The notes beneath the pieces were generated by a model. That model ran no database searches and was not told the origin of the DNA. It worked only from the letters and a program-made list of their open reading frames with translations. A program made the translations under genes and the position numbers. Source: Hippopus hippopus (taxonomy: Eukaryota > Mollusca > Bivalvia > Cardiida > Cardiidae). Taken from it: a stretch of DNA of 64,000 bases. This document shows, piece by piece, positions 43,401-55,046 of this stretch. The first letter of the stretch is position 1; the number at the start of each line of letters is the position of its first letter. The stretch spans positions 50,220,845 through 50,284,844 of the forward strand of contig OX328105.1 of the NCBI GenBank assembly GCA_946811185.2, given 5' to 3'.

Positions 43401-44322
43401 CTAATCTCAGTATTACATTTATATGCTATGGATTGGTTCATTATGACCAACAAACTTGATTCTTATAAATATTGTTGTATTATTGAAAAAAATTGAGATA
43501 ATTTACTTCATATAATGTCTTTGTTTTTGACATACCCTACATTTACTCATTAGTTAGTGCCCCACCCACAAACTTAAAATATATTTTCATAAAAAATAAA
43601 GCTGGTGACCTATTTGTTTTAAGTCAGATTCTTTTAGATTAGTAACTGAATATAATTTATAGAAAAAATAAGAAAATCTGAATGTTAGAACATTTAAAAC
43701 AATAACTTTAAAAGATACTCTTTGGTTTTTCTGTTTTTTCCCCCAAAATAAAAGTGTTTTAGCCATAAGTTAAGGGTATTATTTTTAAATATTGATACTC
43801 AGTATACTCTAAATTATTTTTTTCATTAAATTTGATGTTTCACCAATACAATGACATAAGATTTGCTTTATAATTGTTGTCATTTAAAAAAATATACTTA
43901 GTTTTCATAGGTGAAATTTCATCCTGAACTGCCGCGATGCAGGGTGTACTAAAAGAAATATTCATAGAATTTTCCCAAAGCTGGTGACCCCCCTCTTTTT
44001 ATCTCCTATTTTTGAAGATCAGATAATAAACTATCACCAAACAAAGTTTCATGAAATTCTGAATGTTTTGAAAAAATGGTGAAACTGTAGCGATCGTCTT
44101 TAAATAAAAACACGTCGAATGTCTGTCGCAATGACGTCATCAAGTTCATGCGACAAAATGCACGTTTTACTAAGGTTTCAGTGACGTTAGTTTTCATTGA
44201 ATTAGGGCACTCAAAAGGGAAATTCGATTTCGTCAGCGTACTCAATTCTTGGGAACATAAAAGCGGGAAATTTCGCTGAATACACGTTGGAATGGTAAAA
44301 CTTCGCAGTATAATAAATTCGC

Positions 44323-44428
44323 TGTACGGTCAGGTGGCAGGAGACTCGGAGGCTTGTTCAAGGCTGTGGCAACAGGATTGGCCACAGCCGTGAACAAGTT
44401 TCCGAGTCCCCTGCCACCTGACCGTACA
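44323..44428. repeat. GC-rich hairpin, 48-bp arms, 10-base loop
   Basis: tgtacggtcaggtggcagga and ttcaaggctgtggc on the left; gccacagccgtgaacaagtt and ctgccacctgaccgtaca on the right. I count four mismatches over 48 bp. It lies in the right-arm-only block of the giant element, so it is a younger insertion there. Confidence 0.9.
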
Positions 44429-46596
44429 ACTCATATAGCATTAAATTACCAATAAGTACAGGAACAGGATTATCCCCTATTATATCCATTTGCCCCCTGG
44501 GCATCTACTGTAGCAATTCTTGCATATTGGTGTCATAAATGGGACTTCAAATAGGGCCACAAAGGTCCTCTAAACAATATGTCCACATTTTGACCAATCG
44601 CAAATTACAATTTATTAATTTGAGATTTATGTCAAAAAGTAGGTCAAAAGCCAGCCTATACATCTACGCCGATAAGAAAAGATGAAAAAATATTTCGATA
44701 CGATAAATCGGGACAAACTGATACACACACTTTTTACATCTCGTCTTAGTTACAAATTTGCGAGAACTATTAAAGCTTTATCGAAGTGAGAAATAGTTCA
44801 AATATGTCCGATTTATTCGATGTCTTGAGCAGTCGGTTTAAAACAAGGAGGACCTCTGTAACCAGTTACTGTATGTCTACTAGTATTTTCAGAAACACTG
44901 ATTTTGGAAGCAACAGGTCCTTTGGATTAACGTGTAATCTTGAAACATATATTTAATTGCACTTTTAAACCGTATGCAAAACAGTGAAGAAAAAGAAGCA
45001 ATTCCTGGTGGAATTCTTTTCATTATTTCTTCATTTTGAACCACAAAAGGGTTTCAGTATTAACATTTCAATACCTGTAACACCGTCTATCCTTTTTGTA
45101 TTTTGACCCGAATACCTTTAATTTGTTATTCCTGAGACTTTGACTTCTCAACCCTAAAAGACCCGTCAGATTTGTGAAATTCTTTCCTCAAGTACAAAGA
45201 CTCACACGAGATACGGGAATCTCTACGTTGATGTCGTAATAATTCAATATTAGTTTTTTTCATGAACATTGGCGAGTTCTGATTGGCTGAAAATTTTTTT
45301 TCATAGCTCCATGAAAACAACAACAAAAAAAAAAAAAAAAAAAAAAAAATCAGCAGTGCTGGAACTACTTTTGCAGTCAAACTAATGTAAACAAACATGT
45401 ATACGAGATTTCATAATGTTTTTTCCTTCTTATTTTATATCCAATTCGAAGTTCAAATTGCTAGCTGAATTTATTTTTTCTGAATACTGAAAAACAAAAA
45501 AAATCCAACAGTAAATTCAAAGAGAGATCTGAAAACTCACTGTTACTCTGCTGGGTTTAAACAATCTTATTTTCAACTTAATTCTAGTGTATTGAACTTC
45601 TATTATTGCATAAAATGTGCCTTTTCGGGCCGTTATGAGCATGTATTAACGGGTAAAAACCGGGCATTAACGAATGAAACCTGTATTAATCAGTAAAGTC
45701 ACGCGCCGTTAACGCCCGGCTTTGTACTATCAATATCCTCGATTCGGGCCTACCTCGTAAACAACGTTTGTTCTTGTCAGATTTTCCCTAGACTCCGACA
45801 ATCAAACTGTAGGAACTTGTACCATATTAGATCCTTTTCATGGCATATCTTTGATGATATTAGTACACCACAAACAAAATTTTGCACAGGATCTCAGTTT
45901 AATCGAGATCTGAACAAAAATCACCCGTGAAATGTACTCTAAACCAACTACATCCCAGCCACTTTTTAACGTGATCGGTAATTCCCTCGCTTGATTAGAT
46001 CGAACCCTCTGACGTTTTAGTTACAGAAATTCATATCCACTCATTCATCCTAGTTGTAATCGTCCAAACATGTGCAAGTTTATCCCACGTAAGTCCACTT
46101 TGTATTAAAAATCATTAGAAGTGAATTTACACTGAGAGAATCAAAACTGGCATACAGGACTAACGGACCTTCACTGCTCGTAACAAAAACTTCTTCGCCG
46201 ACTTCCGGTTTTGACCCATTTAGGTATAGTACATTTAAAGTTCGCTTATTTGCATTTCTATGGAAATATTTTTGCTATCTTTGCAAATTATTGCTAAAAT
46301 ATCTTTACTTTATGCAATAATAGCATTAATTCACGTTTTTTTTCGGTCGTTAATATTCGCAGAGGCTCTCAAAATACTTTAACACCTCTGAAAAAAAAAA
46401 ATCCAACAGTAAGTTCAAAGAGAGATCTGAAAACTCATTGTTACTCTGCTGGGTCATGAAGGAGCAGTTTTACCGCGTTATGAAATATCAATGAAAAGGA
46501 CAGTAAATACGAGTAAATATGCAATGTTGGATTTACAAATAAAAAGCAGTTAGTATTATTTAAGTGCATATTTGTTGTCTGTGATATTGAATTATT

Positions 46597-46743
46597 AGGA
46601 ATGAAGAGGATTTTTTTTTCATGGAGGTATGAGAGAGAAAAAAAAAAAAACCCTAATCACACCGTATGAAACCGCGAAGCGGTTTCATACCAAAGTGTGA
46701 TTAGTTTTTTTATACCTCCATGAAAAAAAAATATCTTCATTCC
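46597..46743. repeat. Right tip hairpin of the giant element
   Basis: Same palindrome as the left tip (catggaggtatgagag, ccctaatcacaccgtatgaa / accaaagtgtgattag, tacctccatgaaaa), with centre accgcgaagcggtt. It ends tcttcattcc at TTAA. Confidence 0.9.
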
Positions 46744-46987
46744 TTAATTAAAATTACTTGCATTGATGTTCACGATCGTTTTCTAATTTTGTAGCGAAGA
46801 AGGGGAGAATTAATGTCATTTCGTACAGAAATTTATCGACATAATTCCTCAGCTAACATCTCGTAATATTTGTTCATAGCATGATAAGATATGTTAGCAT
46901 ATTTTTTCGGTAAGCACTCCTTAAATTTCTCGCATTTCTGTGTTAACCTCAAAACAGCTCGATTTAATTCCATTCTAAACAACAAAG

Positions 46988-47175
46988 GTTTAACCTTGTC
47001 CGAAATGAAAGCGTTGGCTGACGACGGGTCAAATCGTGGAATTTGGCTTTATATGGAAGAAAACATTGTAGGAAAAGGATAAAATGCTCTAAAAAAGCAT
47101 ATTCCTTTTTCTTATAATTTCAAAATCGTTTTTTCCTTCGAGCTATTAAAACACTTGATTGTTAGGTAAATGGCT
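46988..47175 (+). mobile_element. Family A MITE, diverged
   Basis: ttaaccttgtccgaaatgaa, agcgttggctgacgacgggt, gtaggaaaaggataaaatgc, right end gttaggtaaatggctaaa. Confidence 0.65.
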
Positions 47176-47195
47176 AAATAGTGTCTAAATAGTGC

Positions 47196-47325
47196 CTAAG
47201 TGATCTGATGGTTAAAGCATCGGCTTACGGAATGAAAGGTCGAGGGTTTGATACCCGGCACGGGAGGTGGTCGTTCTGATACGTCCTGTTTGTGAGGCGT
47301 CAGGTAGTGAAGTCTTCACCAGACG
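47196..47325 (+). repeat. tRNA-derived SINE fragment
   Basis: A-box-like tgatctgatggttaaagcat and B-box gagggtttgatacccggcac with a paired T arm. The following body (cgttctgatacgtcctgttt) is not shared with the other SINEs. Confidence 0.65.
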
Positions 47326-47326
47326 T

Positions 47327-47535
47327 CCAATTTAAAGCATTTGAAGACGATATGAGATTAATTGTACCTAAAAAGACGACTTCTGTCTCTGGTAGGTTTG
47401 GAAATATTGTGGAACAAAGATAAAATGTTGATAACCATCATTTTGGTTATCAGCATTTTCTCCTTGTCCACATTTTCTTTCAGAAGCCCCCTGCCTCAAG
47501 GTTGCTATGAAACGGAATTTCTTGATAAAGAGTTA
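47327..47535 (+). mobile_element. Family A MITE with duplicated hairpin segment
   Basis: aaagcatttgaagacgatat, then ttgataaccatcattttggt tatcagcattttctccttg, right end ttgataaagagttaaa. The loop contains an extra copy of the gataacca motif. Confidence 0.7.
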
Positions 47536-47639
47536 AATAATAGTTACTGAATGTCTAGTTCTGTGGTTCCTTGGCTTAAGAAATAAAAGTTTTGGGATTA
47601 GATGTAAAGTTGTCAGGGAAAGGTGTCTCTTATCTAAGT

Positions 47640-47792
47640 CTGATATCGGGAATATGCTGGTGAAGAGCATTTTCTCCTTTTCCAAAAATGTTTTTCTATC
47701 ATATAAAGCCAAATTTCATTACTTGACCCGTCGTCAAATGCTTTCATTTTGAACATGTCTAACATTTTGTTGTTTAGAAATTTGTTACAGAA
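47640..47792 (-). mobile_element. Family A MITE, partial
   Basis: ggtgaagagcattttctcct, cgtcgtcaaatgctttcatt, ctaacattttgttgttta. Confidence 0.65.
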
Positions 47793-48489
47793 TCACGAAC
47801 AAGCATTTTACTTTTTGTGCCAGTAAATTTTGTAACCTGCTTTTGACAATGTCTATAAAGGAGGGATGTCCATAAGGCCCTTTTTTGGGCTAGGATAGAT
47901 TTATTGCCAAAATTTGCTGATTTATACTACTATGTATTGGCTTTCATTTGGTGAAGTATTAAGATGCAGCGGCCATGTCTTCTATGCTATATGCTTGAGA
48001 AAAGTGGGTGGGGTAATTTGATATTATATCAGCTTGTAAGACTAAATTGCAAATATCTTCCATTTGAAGCTGCAGTCAATATTCATTCATTCCATGTAGG
48101 TACTTACCCTATAAGAAGGTGTTAATGATGCAAACAATTTAAATCATCATTCTCTAGCAATGTAGTTATAATCACTTTTAAGTCGTACCTAAATTTTGCT
48201 TATTTTGCCATCTCCAACTTTGCGAAAAACCACAACATAGTTTTATTGTTTTATGGAAAACTATAATATGTTGATATTACATACTAGACATAGTAGACAT
48301 TCTAAAATTATGAGGAATTTGCTCTGCTACAAACGACACTGGAGTTATCTGCCCTTGAAAAAGTAAAAAAATGCTAATTTTCTCATGTTCTAAAACTAAG
48401 CATATTTTCAGTATATTTCAGAGAACTAAACTCACTAAAACCTAACTTGTATAGATATTTGTCAGAAATAAGAATAGAACAAGTCATGG

Positions 48490-49240
48490 CATGGTGACCT
48501 TGACCTTTTTCAAGGTCGAAGTGAGACCCAGGACTCCAATTCATGACTGATAATTCTGTTACTAGGGTTGAGTTCACAAACTTTCAGATCACAATTAAGG
48601 ATTTCACATTTCGAGGATACAAGAATTTTGTAAGCCCATTGACAACCTTCAATATTGGTGACATGATACTGAATTATAGTTTGGTGACCTTGACCTTTTC
48701 TTCATGGTCAGAATGAGATCTAGGACTCTGTTCCAGAAATTCTTATTCTCTTCTTGTTGTCCTGCTAAATAAGTTAAATGAAACTTTCAAGCTGACAGTA
48801 AAAACCCGAGTAATGCTATTTCAAACTTGTCTATTTGAGAAAAATATCTCCGTATCGGACAGTGTAGATCAAAAATTAGACTGCACGTTCTGTGCAGTCT
48901 GATCTTGATCTACACTGTCCGCAAAAGGTCACTGAGTCCCGCTTAGCAGTTCAGGGTTAATACATTTCATTGGATTCATTCAAATCTAAGCTATGCAGAT
49001 GTTAGTCAGGATTAGGTATAAAGTGAATGTAAGCTTGGTGACCTTGACGATTTTCAATGTCAAAGTAAGACCCACACGCTTTACTCGTTGAATATAAATT
49101 CTCCCAAAGGGCTCAAACAAGCATTTCTCAAGTCAAAATACTGGTAATGTACTGGGAATGAACATTGTATTAATGCATATACGATTTATTCCTGGGATAT
49201 GACAGCATATTATACTGACTCCCAGCTTGTTGACTTTGAC
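48490..49240 (+). repeat. Diverged tandem modules with GGTGACCTTGAC motifs
   Basis: ggtgaccttgacctttttca (48494), ggtgaccttgaccttttctt (about 48682), ggtgaccttgacgattttca (about 49037) and a decayed gttgactttgacattttgtt (about 49228), each followed by a gagacccagga-like phrase. The inverse tcaaggtcacc copies lie at 51738 and 51941 in the right arm. TCAAGGTCA is the half-site bound by ERR/FTZ-F1-type nuclear receptors. Confidence 0.7.
48761..48956 (+). mobile_element. Family C MITE, long form
   Basis: cctgctaaataagttaaatg, aactttcaagctgacagtaa, hairpin gtgtagatcaaaaattagac / tgtgcagtctgatcttgatc, cactgagtcccgcttagcag, TTAA at 48957-48960. It sits exactly at the inner boundary of the left arm. 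Confidence 0.85.
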
Positions 49241-50149
49241 ATTTTGTTGATCTTATAGTTAGACCTAGAACGCCCTTTTAGTCCTATTGATAAAAAATAA
49301 TGTTTTGGCCTGATATGATTTCTATACATCTTTTGAGATATTGCCATTTCATGCCTTTTCTTTGTTGAAACAGCATCAGCAATCTCTTCAGCACTGAATG
49401 TCAGATTGATGATAAAGTGAATTAGACCTTTGTTGAAAAGAAATCACGCTTTGTCAAATAGTTTGATGAAAGAAAAAAATAACACCTTTTTCTTTTGGAG
49501 GGGGGGGGGTTATAAATAGGAATATGAACACAAAAAAACCTAGAAAGTTGCTAAAGCAAGTATGCGAGACAATTATTACAAAATTCAAATATTCAGTTAA
49601 ACGTAAGTATACCACGACGGATAGTCTAAGGTTTCTAAACCTATCCTGAAAAATGTTTTAAAGTACCTCTAGAAGTAATCAGTATCATACTAGTCAAGTT
49701 GAATATCTTTCTTTTAAAAAAAGAGAGATTGACTGCTGAGATCATTTGGCTACATTGAGACAGTTTGATAAGCTTTGTGACTAGAACTGACTAGATAAAA
49801 TAATGGAATGACCTTACATCACATATCTGAATATGCAGAGACATTTTTATGTCGTTGTGTAGGCTAAATGGCCATTACACAATGAAACAGAGTATATATA
49901 CTACTCAAAATTTGCTAAGCACCAAATATTTCAGACATGATTTTCAACTTTGCCTGAGCTAATTACATGTATATGTGTATGTGCATGTATTAGTTTTTTT
50001 TCTTTAATATGATTCAGTGATATAATTATATAGATGGTCCCAACTGTACATGTAATAAGTATAATAATAAGATTATGTTTTTATGACGGGGAAAATGTTC
50101 GTTTAAGCTAAGGAAATAATGAACCCAATAAGTATCATAGTCTTAAATG

Positions 50150-50392
50150 CTACGTTTGTCTGTTTGAATGTTTTTGTACGCATCATTTAACAACATTTCT
50201 GACATATGGGTGACAGTCCACTCTTTCATTTCTTTTGAAGAATTCACCAGTAGTACTATGCTGGGCTCTGAAGCCCTTTCCCAAAGGAACTCCCATGAAA
50301 ACCCAGCGTTTTGAGTGAGAATTGAAGCTATAGCCCTAAGTTACATTAGATGTACGCAATGAGTGTAAGGTATTCAATCATCACTTCATCTT
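50150..50392 (-). repeat. Type 3 SINE fragment inside the Tc1 element
   Basis: gggctctgaagccctttccc, aaaggaactcccatga and ttgagtgagaattgaagc parallel the copy at 13433-13665. It appears inserted upstream of the transposase. Confidence 0.5.
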
Positions 50393-50412
50393 AAAAGATA
50401 AAGGAAAGGGCT

Positions 50413-51180
50413 TCTCATCATGATGTTAATGTTGCCCTTGGCATGCATCGTGTACTGTCAAGGTTTCAAAAGTGGTCCACACCTCTGCAGTTGACAACTG
50501 CTGAAGGCTTGCTGCATTTTGTGACAGCAAGGCGGTTTCATATTCCGCTTCAACTTGCAGTATATATACCCGTCCAAACTATTCACCCATGGTTGAACAA
50601 AAGTGGTTTTCACCAGAACAGACTCTTTTTTCTCGCAGCTAGGGTATGAGTGGGCCTTTGACCAAGCTAGGTGGACCTGAACTACACTTTACAGATAAGC
50701 CTAGCTACTGCATAGACTAAAGAAACAGGCTTGCTAGGGTATGACGAATGCCGATGATCAGATTTCATATAGCCATCATTGCTGAAAATGGCCAATATGG
50801 AGGCTGTTTAATTTTTACCCACGGGTAAAATCAGCTGGGATTAAGTGAAATGAGCTTATCAATGTTGACCAGTGCAGACTGACTGCCCAATAGTATTTAA
50901 ATGGGTTCTTGATACCCAGGAAGGATTGTATAGAACTGCAGGTTATTGGATTGTTCTAATGGACGATATAGCTCGTCTGCATACTACCCATAGTGTGCAA
51001 AAGTACCTGCGAAAAGATGGTATTACATGTCTGGACTGGCAAATCCAATCCCCTCGCCACAATCCCACAAAGAATACATGAAATGGGCTGCAGGTCTAAA
51101 TTTTAGCTTTTCAGGTCTAACCAAGAAGTATCCGGAAGCTTTTTGCTATTCTTGTTCAAGAATGGAGTTAAGTTCCAAAA
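50413..51180 (+). pseudogene. Tc1 transposase, frameshifted and catalytically dead
   Basis: The N-terminal part in one frame (50443-50649) ends with a TIHPWLNKSGFHQNRLF stretch like the second helix-turn-helix of Tc1 transposases. A middle part in another frame includes FTDK at about 50688-50699, the first catalytic Asp region. The third part (50872-51081) has MDDIARLHTTH, matching the second Asp motif (Asp at 50965-50967), then CLDWQIQSPRHNPTK. In the DD34E triad the Glu position, 34 residues on (51070-51072), is Lys. Several frameshifts and stops separate the parts. The gene cannot make an active enzyme. Confidence 0.85.
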
Positions 51181-52581
51181 GAATTATCAGCAATCTGACA
51201 GGGAACAAAGAAGATTGTTTCAAGCTGTCATTAGACGGCAATATATAAGTCACATACTTGTTTTAATACTAAACTGGCTTGCATAAGCAGCTTTTTGGGC
51301 AAGTTTTGAACATTACAAGTTTTATTAAAGTATCTTTTTTAAATTGCTAGCCAGCTGACATTCTAAAATCTCTGTCAAATAAAGTAAAAAAGAAAACAGG
51401 GAAACATCATATACATCATTATAGAAAATACTAATTGAATTGTGTAAAAAAATCATAACATTAATATTGCAACCATAAAGCCTATGCAATTAAGTATTTT
51501 TGGTGCTTAGCAAACTTTGAGAAATATGAGAGTTGAATGACATGACGATCAAAATGATGAGTACTGAATTTCTTATATTGAAATACAATGTTGTCAAAGG
51601 GTTTTATTTGTGAAAAATAATCGTAAAATGTAAAGTACTTCTATTCGTATTTGATACGGTTGGAAATAATTACACACACAACAAGAGAATTTGAATTCCT
51701 GGAAAAGAGCTCTGGGTCTCATTGTGACTGTGTAAAAAAGGTCAAGGTCACCAAACTGTAATTCATTATCATGCCACCAATATGGAAGGTTGCCAATGGG
51801 CTTACAAAATTCTTGTATGCTGCAAAACAGCCAAATCCAAAATTGTGACTTAAACACTTGTGAATTCAACCCCATAAGGGCATTTATCAGTCATAGAATG
51901 GATGTCTGGGTCTCACTTCGACCTTGAAAAAGGTCAAGGTCACCATGCCATGACTTGTTCTATTTTTATTTCTGACAAACATCTATACAAATTAGGTTTG
52001 AGTGAGTTTAGTCCTCTGAAATATACTGGAAATATGCTTAGTTTTAGAACATGAGAAAATTAGCATTTTTTACTTTTTCAAGGGCAGATAACGCCAGTGT
52101 CGTTTGTAGCAGAGCAAATTCCTCATAATTTTAGAATGTCTACTATGTCTAGTATGTAATATATATCAACATATTGTAGATTTCCATAAAACAATAAAAC
52201 TATGTTGTGGTTTTTCGCAAAGTTGGAGATGACAAAATAAGCAAAATTTAGGTACAACCTAAAAGTGATTATAACTACATTGCTAGAGAATGATGATTTA
52301 AATTGTTTGCATCATTAACACTCTCTTATAGGGTAAGTACCTACATGGAATGAATGAATACTGACTGCAGCTTCAAATGGAAGATATTTGCAATTTAGTC
52401 TTACAAGCTGATATAATATCAAATTACCCCACCCAATTTTCTCAAGCATATAGCATAGAAGACATGGCCGCTGCATCTTAACACTTGAAAAATGAAATCC
52501 AATACATAGTAGTTTAAATCAGCAAATTTTAGAAAAAATCTATCCTAGCCCAAAAAAGGGCCTTATGGACACCCCTCCTTT

Positions 52582-52720
52582 GCATCTTGGATATAAAACT
52601 GTAAGATAGGTATTTGTTACAATCTTTTTTGTTGATGACACATTAATATTTTAACTTGGATGTCTTAATTTCTAAACAACGCCAGACTGACACAGTCATG
52701 TTGCAAAACACCGGCATACT
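52582..52720. other. Unique spacer
   Basis: Between the 4.7-kb element and the next family C copy. Confidence 0.4.
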
Positions 52721-52724
52721 TTAA

Positions 52725-52924
52725 CTCTTTAGTTGCTAGACTCACTGACCTTTTGCGGACAGCGTAGATCAAGATCAGACTGCACAGAACATGCAGTCTG
52801 ATCTTGGATCTACAGTGTCCGAAAAGGAGATATCTTTCCTCAAAAAATACTTTTGAAATAGGAAAATTTGGGTTTTTCACTGTCGGCTTGAAAGTTTCAT
52901 TTCTTTTATTTAGCTGGATAATGG
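52725..52924 (-). mobile_element. Family C MITE, long form, TTAA-flanked
   Basis: TTAA at 52721-52724 and 52925-52928. gcgtagatcaagatcagact / tgcagtctgatcttggatct, then aaaaatacttttgaaatagg, cttgaaagtttcatttcttt. The best full-length family C1 copy; 200 bp. Confidence 0.9.
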
Positions 52925-53060
52925 TTAACTACATGTATCTGTCGTAGCAACCCGGTGGGGTCAAGATATTTAAACGAAAACATACTTGTATCAAAGGTTC
53001 GAAATTAAGTTCTAATCACCAGGGCCCCGTTTTACTAAAGTAGTTACGAACAAAATCTGC

Positions 53061-53305
53061 GGCACTCTTGCAAGAGGGGTTTTAATGCATATCCGTGATG
53101 CATGAGACTAAGTATGTCATCAAACAATTATAGATTATAAAATCTATTTTGTCGAAAACCCGATAGAACCATTTGGTAGAATGGTCCTTAGACACGCAGA
53201 AAATTTAAAAATAGCAAAAATATTTGACCCATGGCCCATGATATGGCTCGATACTTTTTGCGGATGCTTTAAAACGCCCGGCCCCCTTGTCACAGAACAT
53301 GACTC
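53061..53305 (-). mobile_element. Family B MITE, decayed, inverted
   Basis: ggcactcttgcaagaggggt to ccttgtcacagaacatgact. The hairpin region is reduced to tgacccatggcccatgatat. Confidence 0.7.
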
Positions 53306-54041
53306 GTTTATATCCAGCGGTCGTATGAAAAAAAAAAGTACATCGAGGTGTTGTGTAGAAATTCTCTACGAAAAGTGTAATCGAAAATAACAAAGTTTTA
53401 ACCTCTTTTGACAGAATGTTAGAAAATGTTTAGCCCCTCCGTAATTGACACTACTCAAAGTGGAAAATGTATATATATCTGTAAAACGTTTTATACAAAA
53501 TCGTGCGTGTGCATAATCAAAGGTAAGAATTGAAATTTGGATACGTAACTTTCTGTTTGTTTCCCAGAAATGATTTTCCTTTTCGCACCTGTATTTCTTT
53601 CGTTATCTTTTCGAGTGTTTTTTCTTTTTTTTGTATTTTCATGACGAATTAAACAAGTTTTCAAGGGCCTTTACATATGAGAGAATCGTTTCACATGATT
53701 TCATATGTACTAGTATAATATAAGTTTAAGACGAGATTCAAAAGTCTCTGTGGGTACGTAGCATTAAGTTTCTCGCATTTAGCGACGTATTTCACAAATT
53801 TTTCTAACTGACATTTTTTTTTTTTAAACTTTGCACATACAAAGATCATCATGTCTCCAGGAGATTACAGTAAAAACAGTTATGGGTCACCGTGCTCGTT
53901 TCTGAGAAATTTGCCTTTGAAAAGGGTATGTACAGTTCTAAAATTCAGCTTATATTGGAATTAAGCCAATTATCTTTAATAGTCAGTTAAACAGGAAAAT
54001 TATCTGAAGAATATACAAATATACATGTACACCATTTAGTT
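53306..54041. other. Non-coding, nothing recognised
   Basis: AT-rich, with a T-run at 53814-53825. Confidence 0.4.
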
Positions 54042-54043
54042 TT

Positions 54044-54075
<32 letters not shown>
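54042..54075 (+). repeat. (CA)n microsatellite
   Basis: About 15 uninterrupted ca units. Confidence 0.95.
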
Positions 54076-54076
<1 letters not shown>

Positions 54077-54284
54077 AAAGCCTGGTTTTGAGCATGGTAA
54101 ATGTACAAATTTGCGTGTTATATATGGACCATTGAGTTAAAAATGAAGATATTTTGACCGAATTAAGGGTTTATCTTTAATAAATACATACTTTCTAAGA
54201 TACAGATTTTTCTTAAAATTTTCACACTTATAGTATTTATAATTCTAAGCAATAAGGAAAAAATAAAAATGGCACCTAGCCGTC

Positions 54285-54450
54285 CTTGTTTCGTCAGAAA
54301 ACAGGGATGAAGGTTATTGTGGAAGTTACATTTTTTCGAGGAAAAAATAGGATAAAAGCTCAGTAGGCATAATGGGAAAATGATAAATTGCTCGTTAGGA
54401 GCAATTTCTCCTTTTTCCACTATGATTTTCAAAGTAGAAACAGCTATACT
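54285..54450 (-). mobile_element. Family A-like copy, variant hairpin
   Basis: gggaaaatgataaattgctc / aggagcaatttctccttttt uses the gaaattgctcc centre also seen inside the giant element, rather than the atgctgg centre. Confidence 0.55.
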
Positions 54451-54852
54451 TCCACAGCTTTAAATTCCCTGCATTTGTTTGCTTGTTTGGTGTGTAACAC
54501 CGCGTCAACAGTATTTTAATTATTTCACGATGACAGTTAATAGATCCATTTTTTTTTTCTCTTTACTAATAGGGTAAAGTGATAGTGAGTCGGACACCCT
54601 CACGCTATTTTTAGTGATTCTGTCTATATTTGGAAACATATCGGAGCCTGGTTTTCGCTGGTACCTTGCTTGATATTCCCGAAAGCATATGAAAGCTTTC
54701 ACAGCCGGAAATAAGCCTATTTGTAGGGGAAATACGTGTTTAAAAGAGGTTACCCCATAACGATAATGACTCGGACGAAATCGATAATGAGTCGGACATG
54801 CGTGATTTTGAGTCGGACGATAGGTGTTACCACTTTATTATACCTAATAAGT

Positions 54853-55046
54853 GGTTAAACCTTAATCAAACAATCCCGAGTTTTATCTATCCTGATATAG
54901 AATGCTTATAACTAACATTTTCTTCTTTTCTTTCAATGATTTCTACCCTTTCTGAGACAAACTTCACCATTTTTGCACATTCATCTTGTCTGCAATTGCT
55001 TTGAATTAGGTCAAGTCCTAAACTTTGCCGTCTGTTAAAGCGTTAA
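54853..55046 (-). mobile_element. Family A MITE, nested
   Basis: ttaatcaaacaatcccgagt, taactaacattttcttcttt, cttgtctgcaattgctttga, gccgtctgttaaagcgttaa. One hairpin arm is missing. It lies inside the 54572-57775 element. Confidence 0.7.

Larger units (their letters stand above)
42727..46596 (-). repeat. Right arm of the giant element
   Basis: Inverse copy of the left arm with about 1.9 kb of additional sequence in two blocks (44100-45230, 45610-46380). The second block has gttaacgcccggc and ttaacgggtaaaaaccggg phrases of unknown origin. Confidence 0.8.
39389..46743. mobile_element. Giant TTAA-flanked inverted-repeat element, 7.36 kb
   Basis: TTAA lies directly outside each end (39385-39388 and 46744-46747). 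The ends are ggaatgaagaga... and its complement ...tcttcattcc. Inside, long segments are repeated in inverse order: 39560-39690 with 46480-46596, 39770-40130 with 45230-45600, and 40250-41669 with 42727-44100. The loop is 41670-42726. The right arm carries extra sequence (44100-45230, 45610-46380), so it is longer. No intact gene; only small transposase-like fragments. TTAA targets are used by piggyBac and Kolobok elements, so this is plausibly a non-autonomous giant of that kind; no catalytic domain was found to decide. Confidence 0.8.
49904..51521 (+). mobile_element. Tc1/mariner transposon, decayed, 1.62 kb
   Basis: Terminal inverted repeats ctcaaaatttgctaagcacc (49904 onward) and ggtgcttagcaaactttgag (ending 51521). 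The length and central single-gene layout are typical of Tc1. It encloses a broken transposase and a G-type SINE fragment. Confidence 0.85.
47857..52581. mobile_element. Inverted-repeat element, 4.7 kb, about 0.9-kb arms
   Basis: Left arm 47857-48764 and right arm 51660-52581 match in reverse complement: ggagggatgtccataaggcc, caattt/gatttaaattgtttgcat, ctctgctacaaacgacactg and catggcatggtgaccttgac all reappear inverted. The loop holds a C1 MITE and a Tc1 element. No target duplication was evident at the outer ends, so a segmental inverted duplication is an alternative. Confidence 0.75.

Noticed and set aside
45610..45780. ttaacgggtaaaaaccggg / gttaacgcccggc phrases as an element end
   Set aside because: No matching partner end was found downstream; left as unexplained sequence in the right arm.
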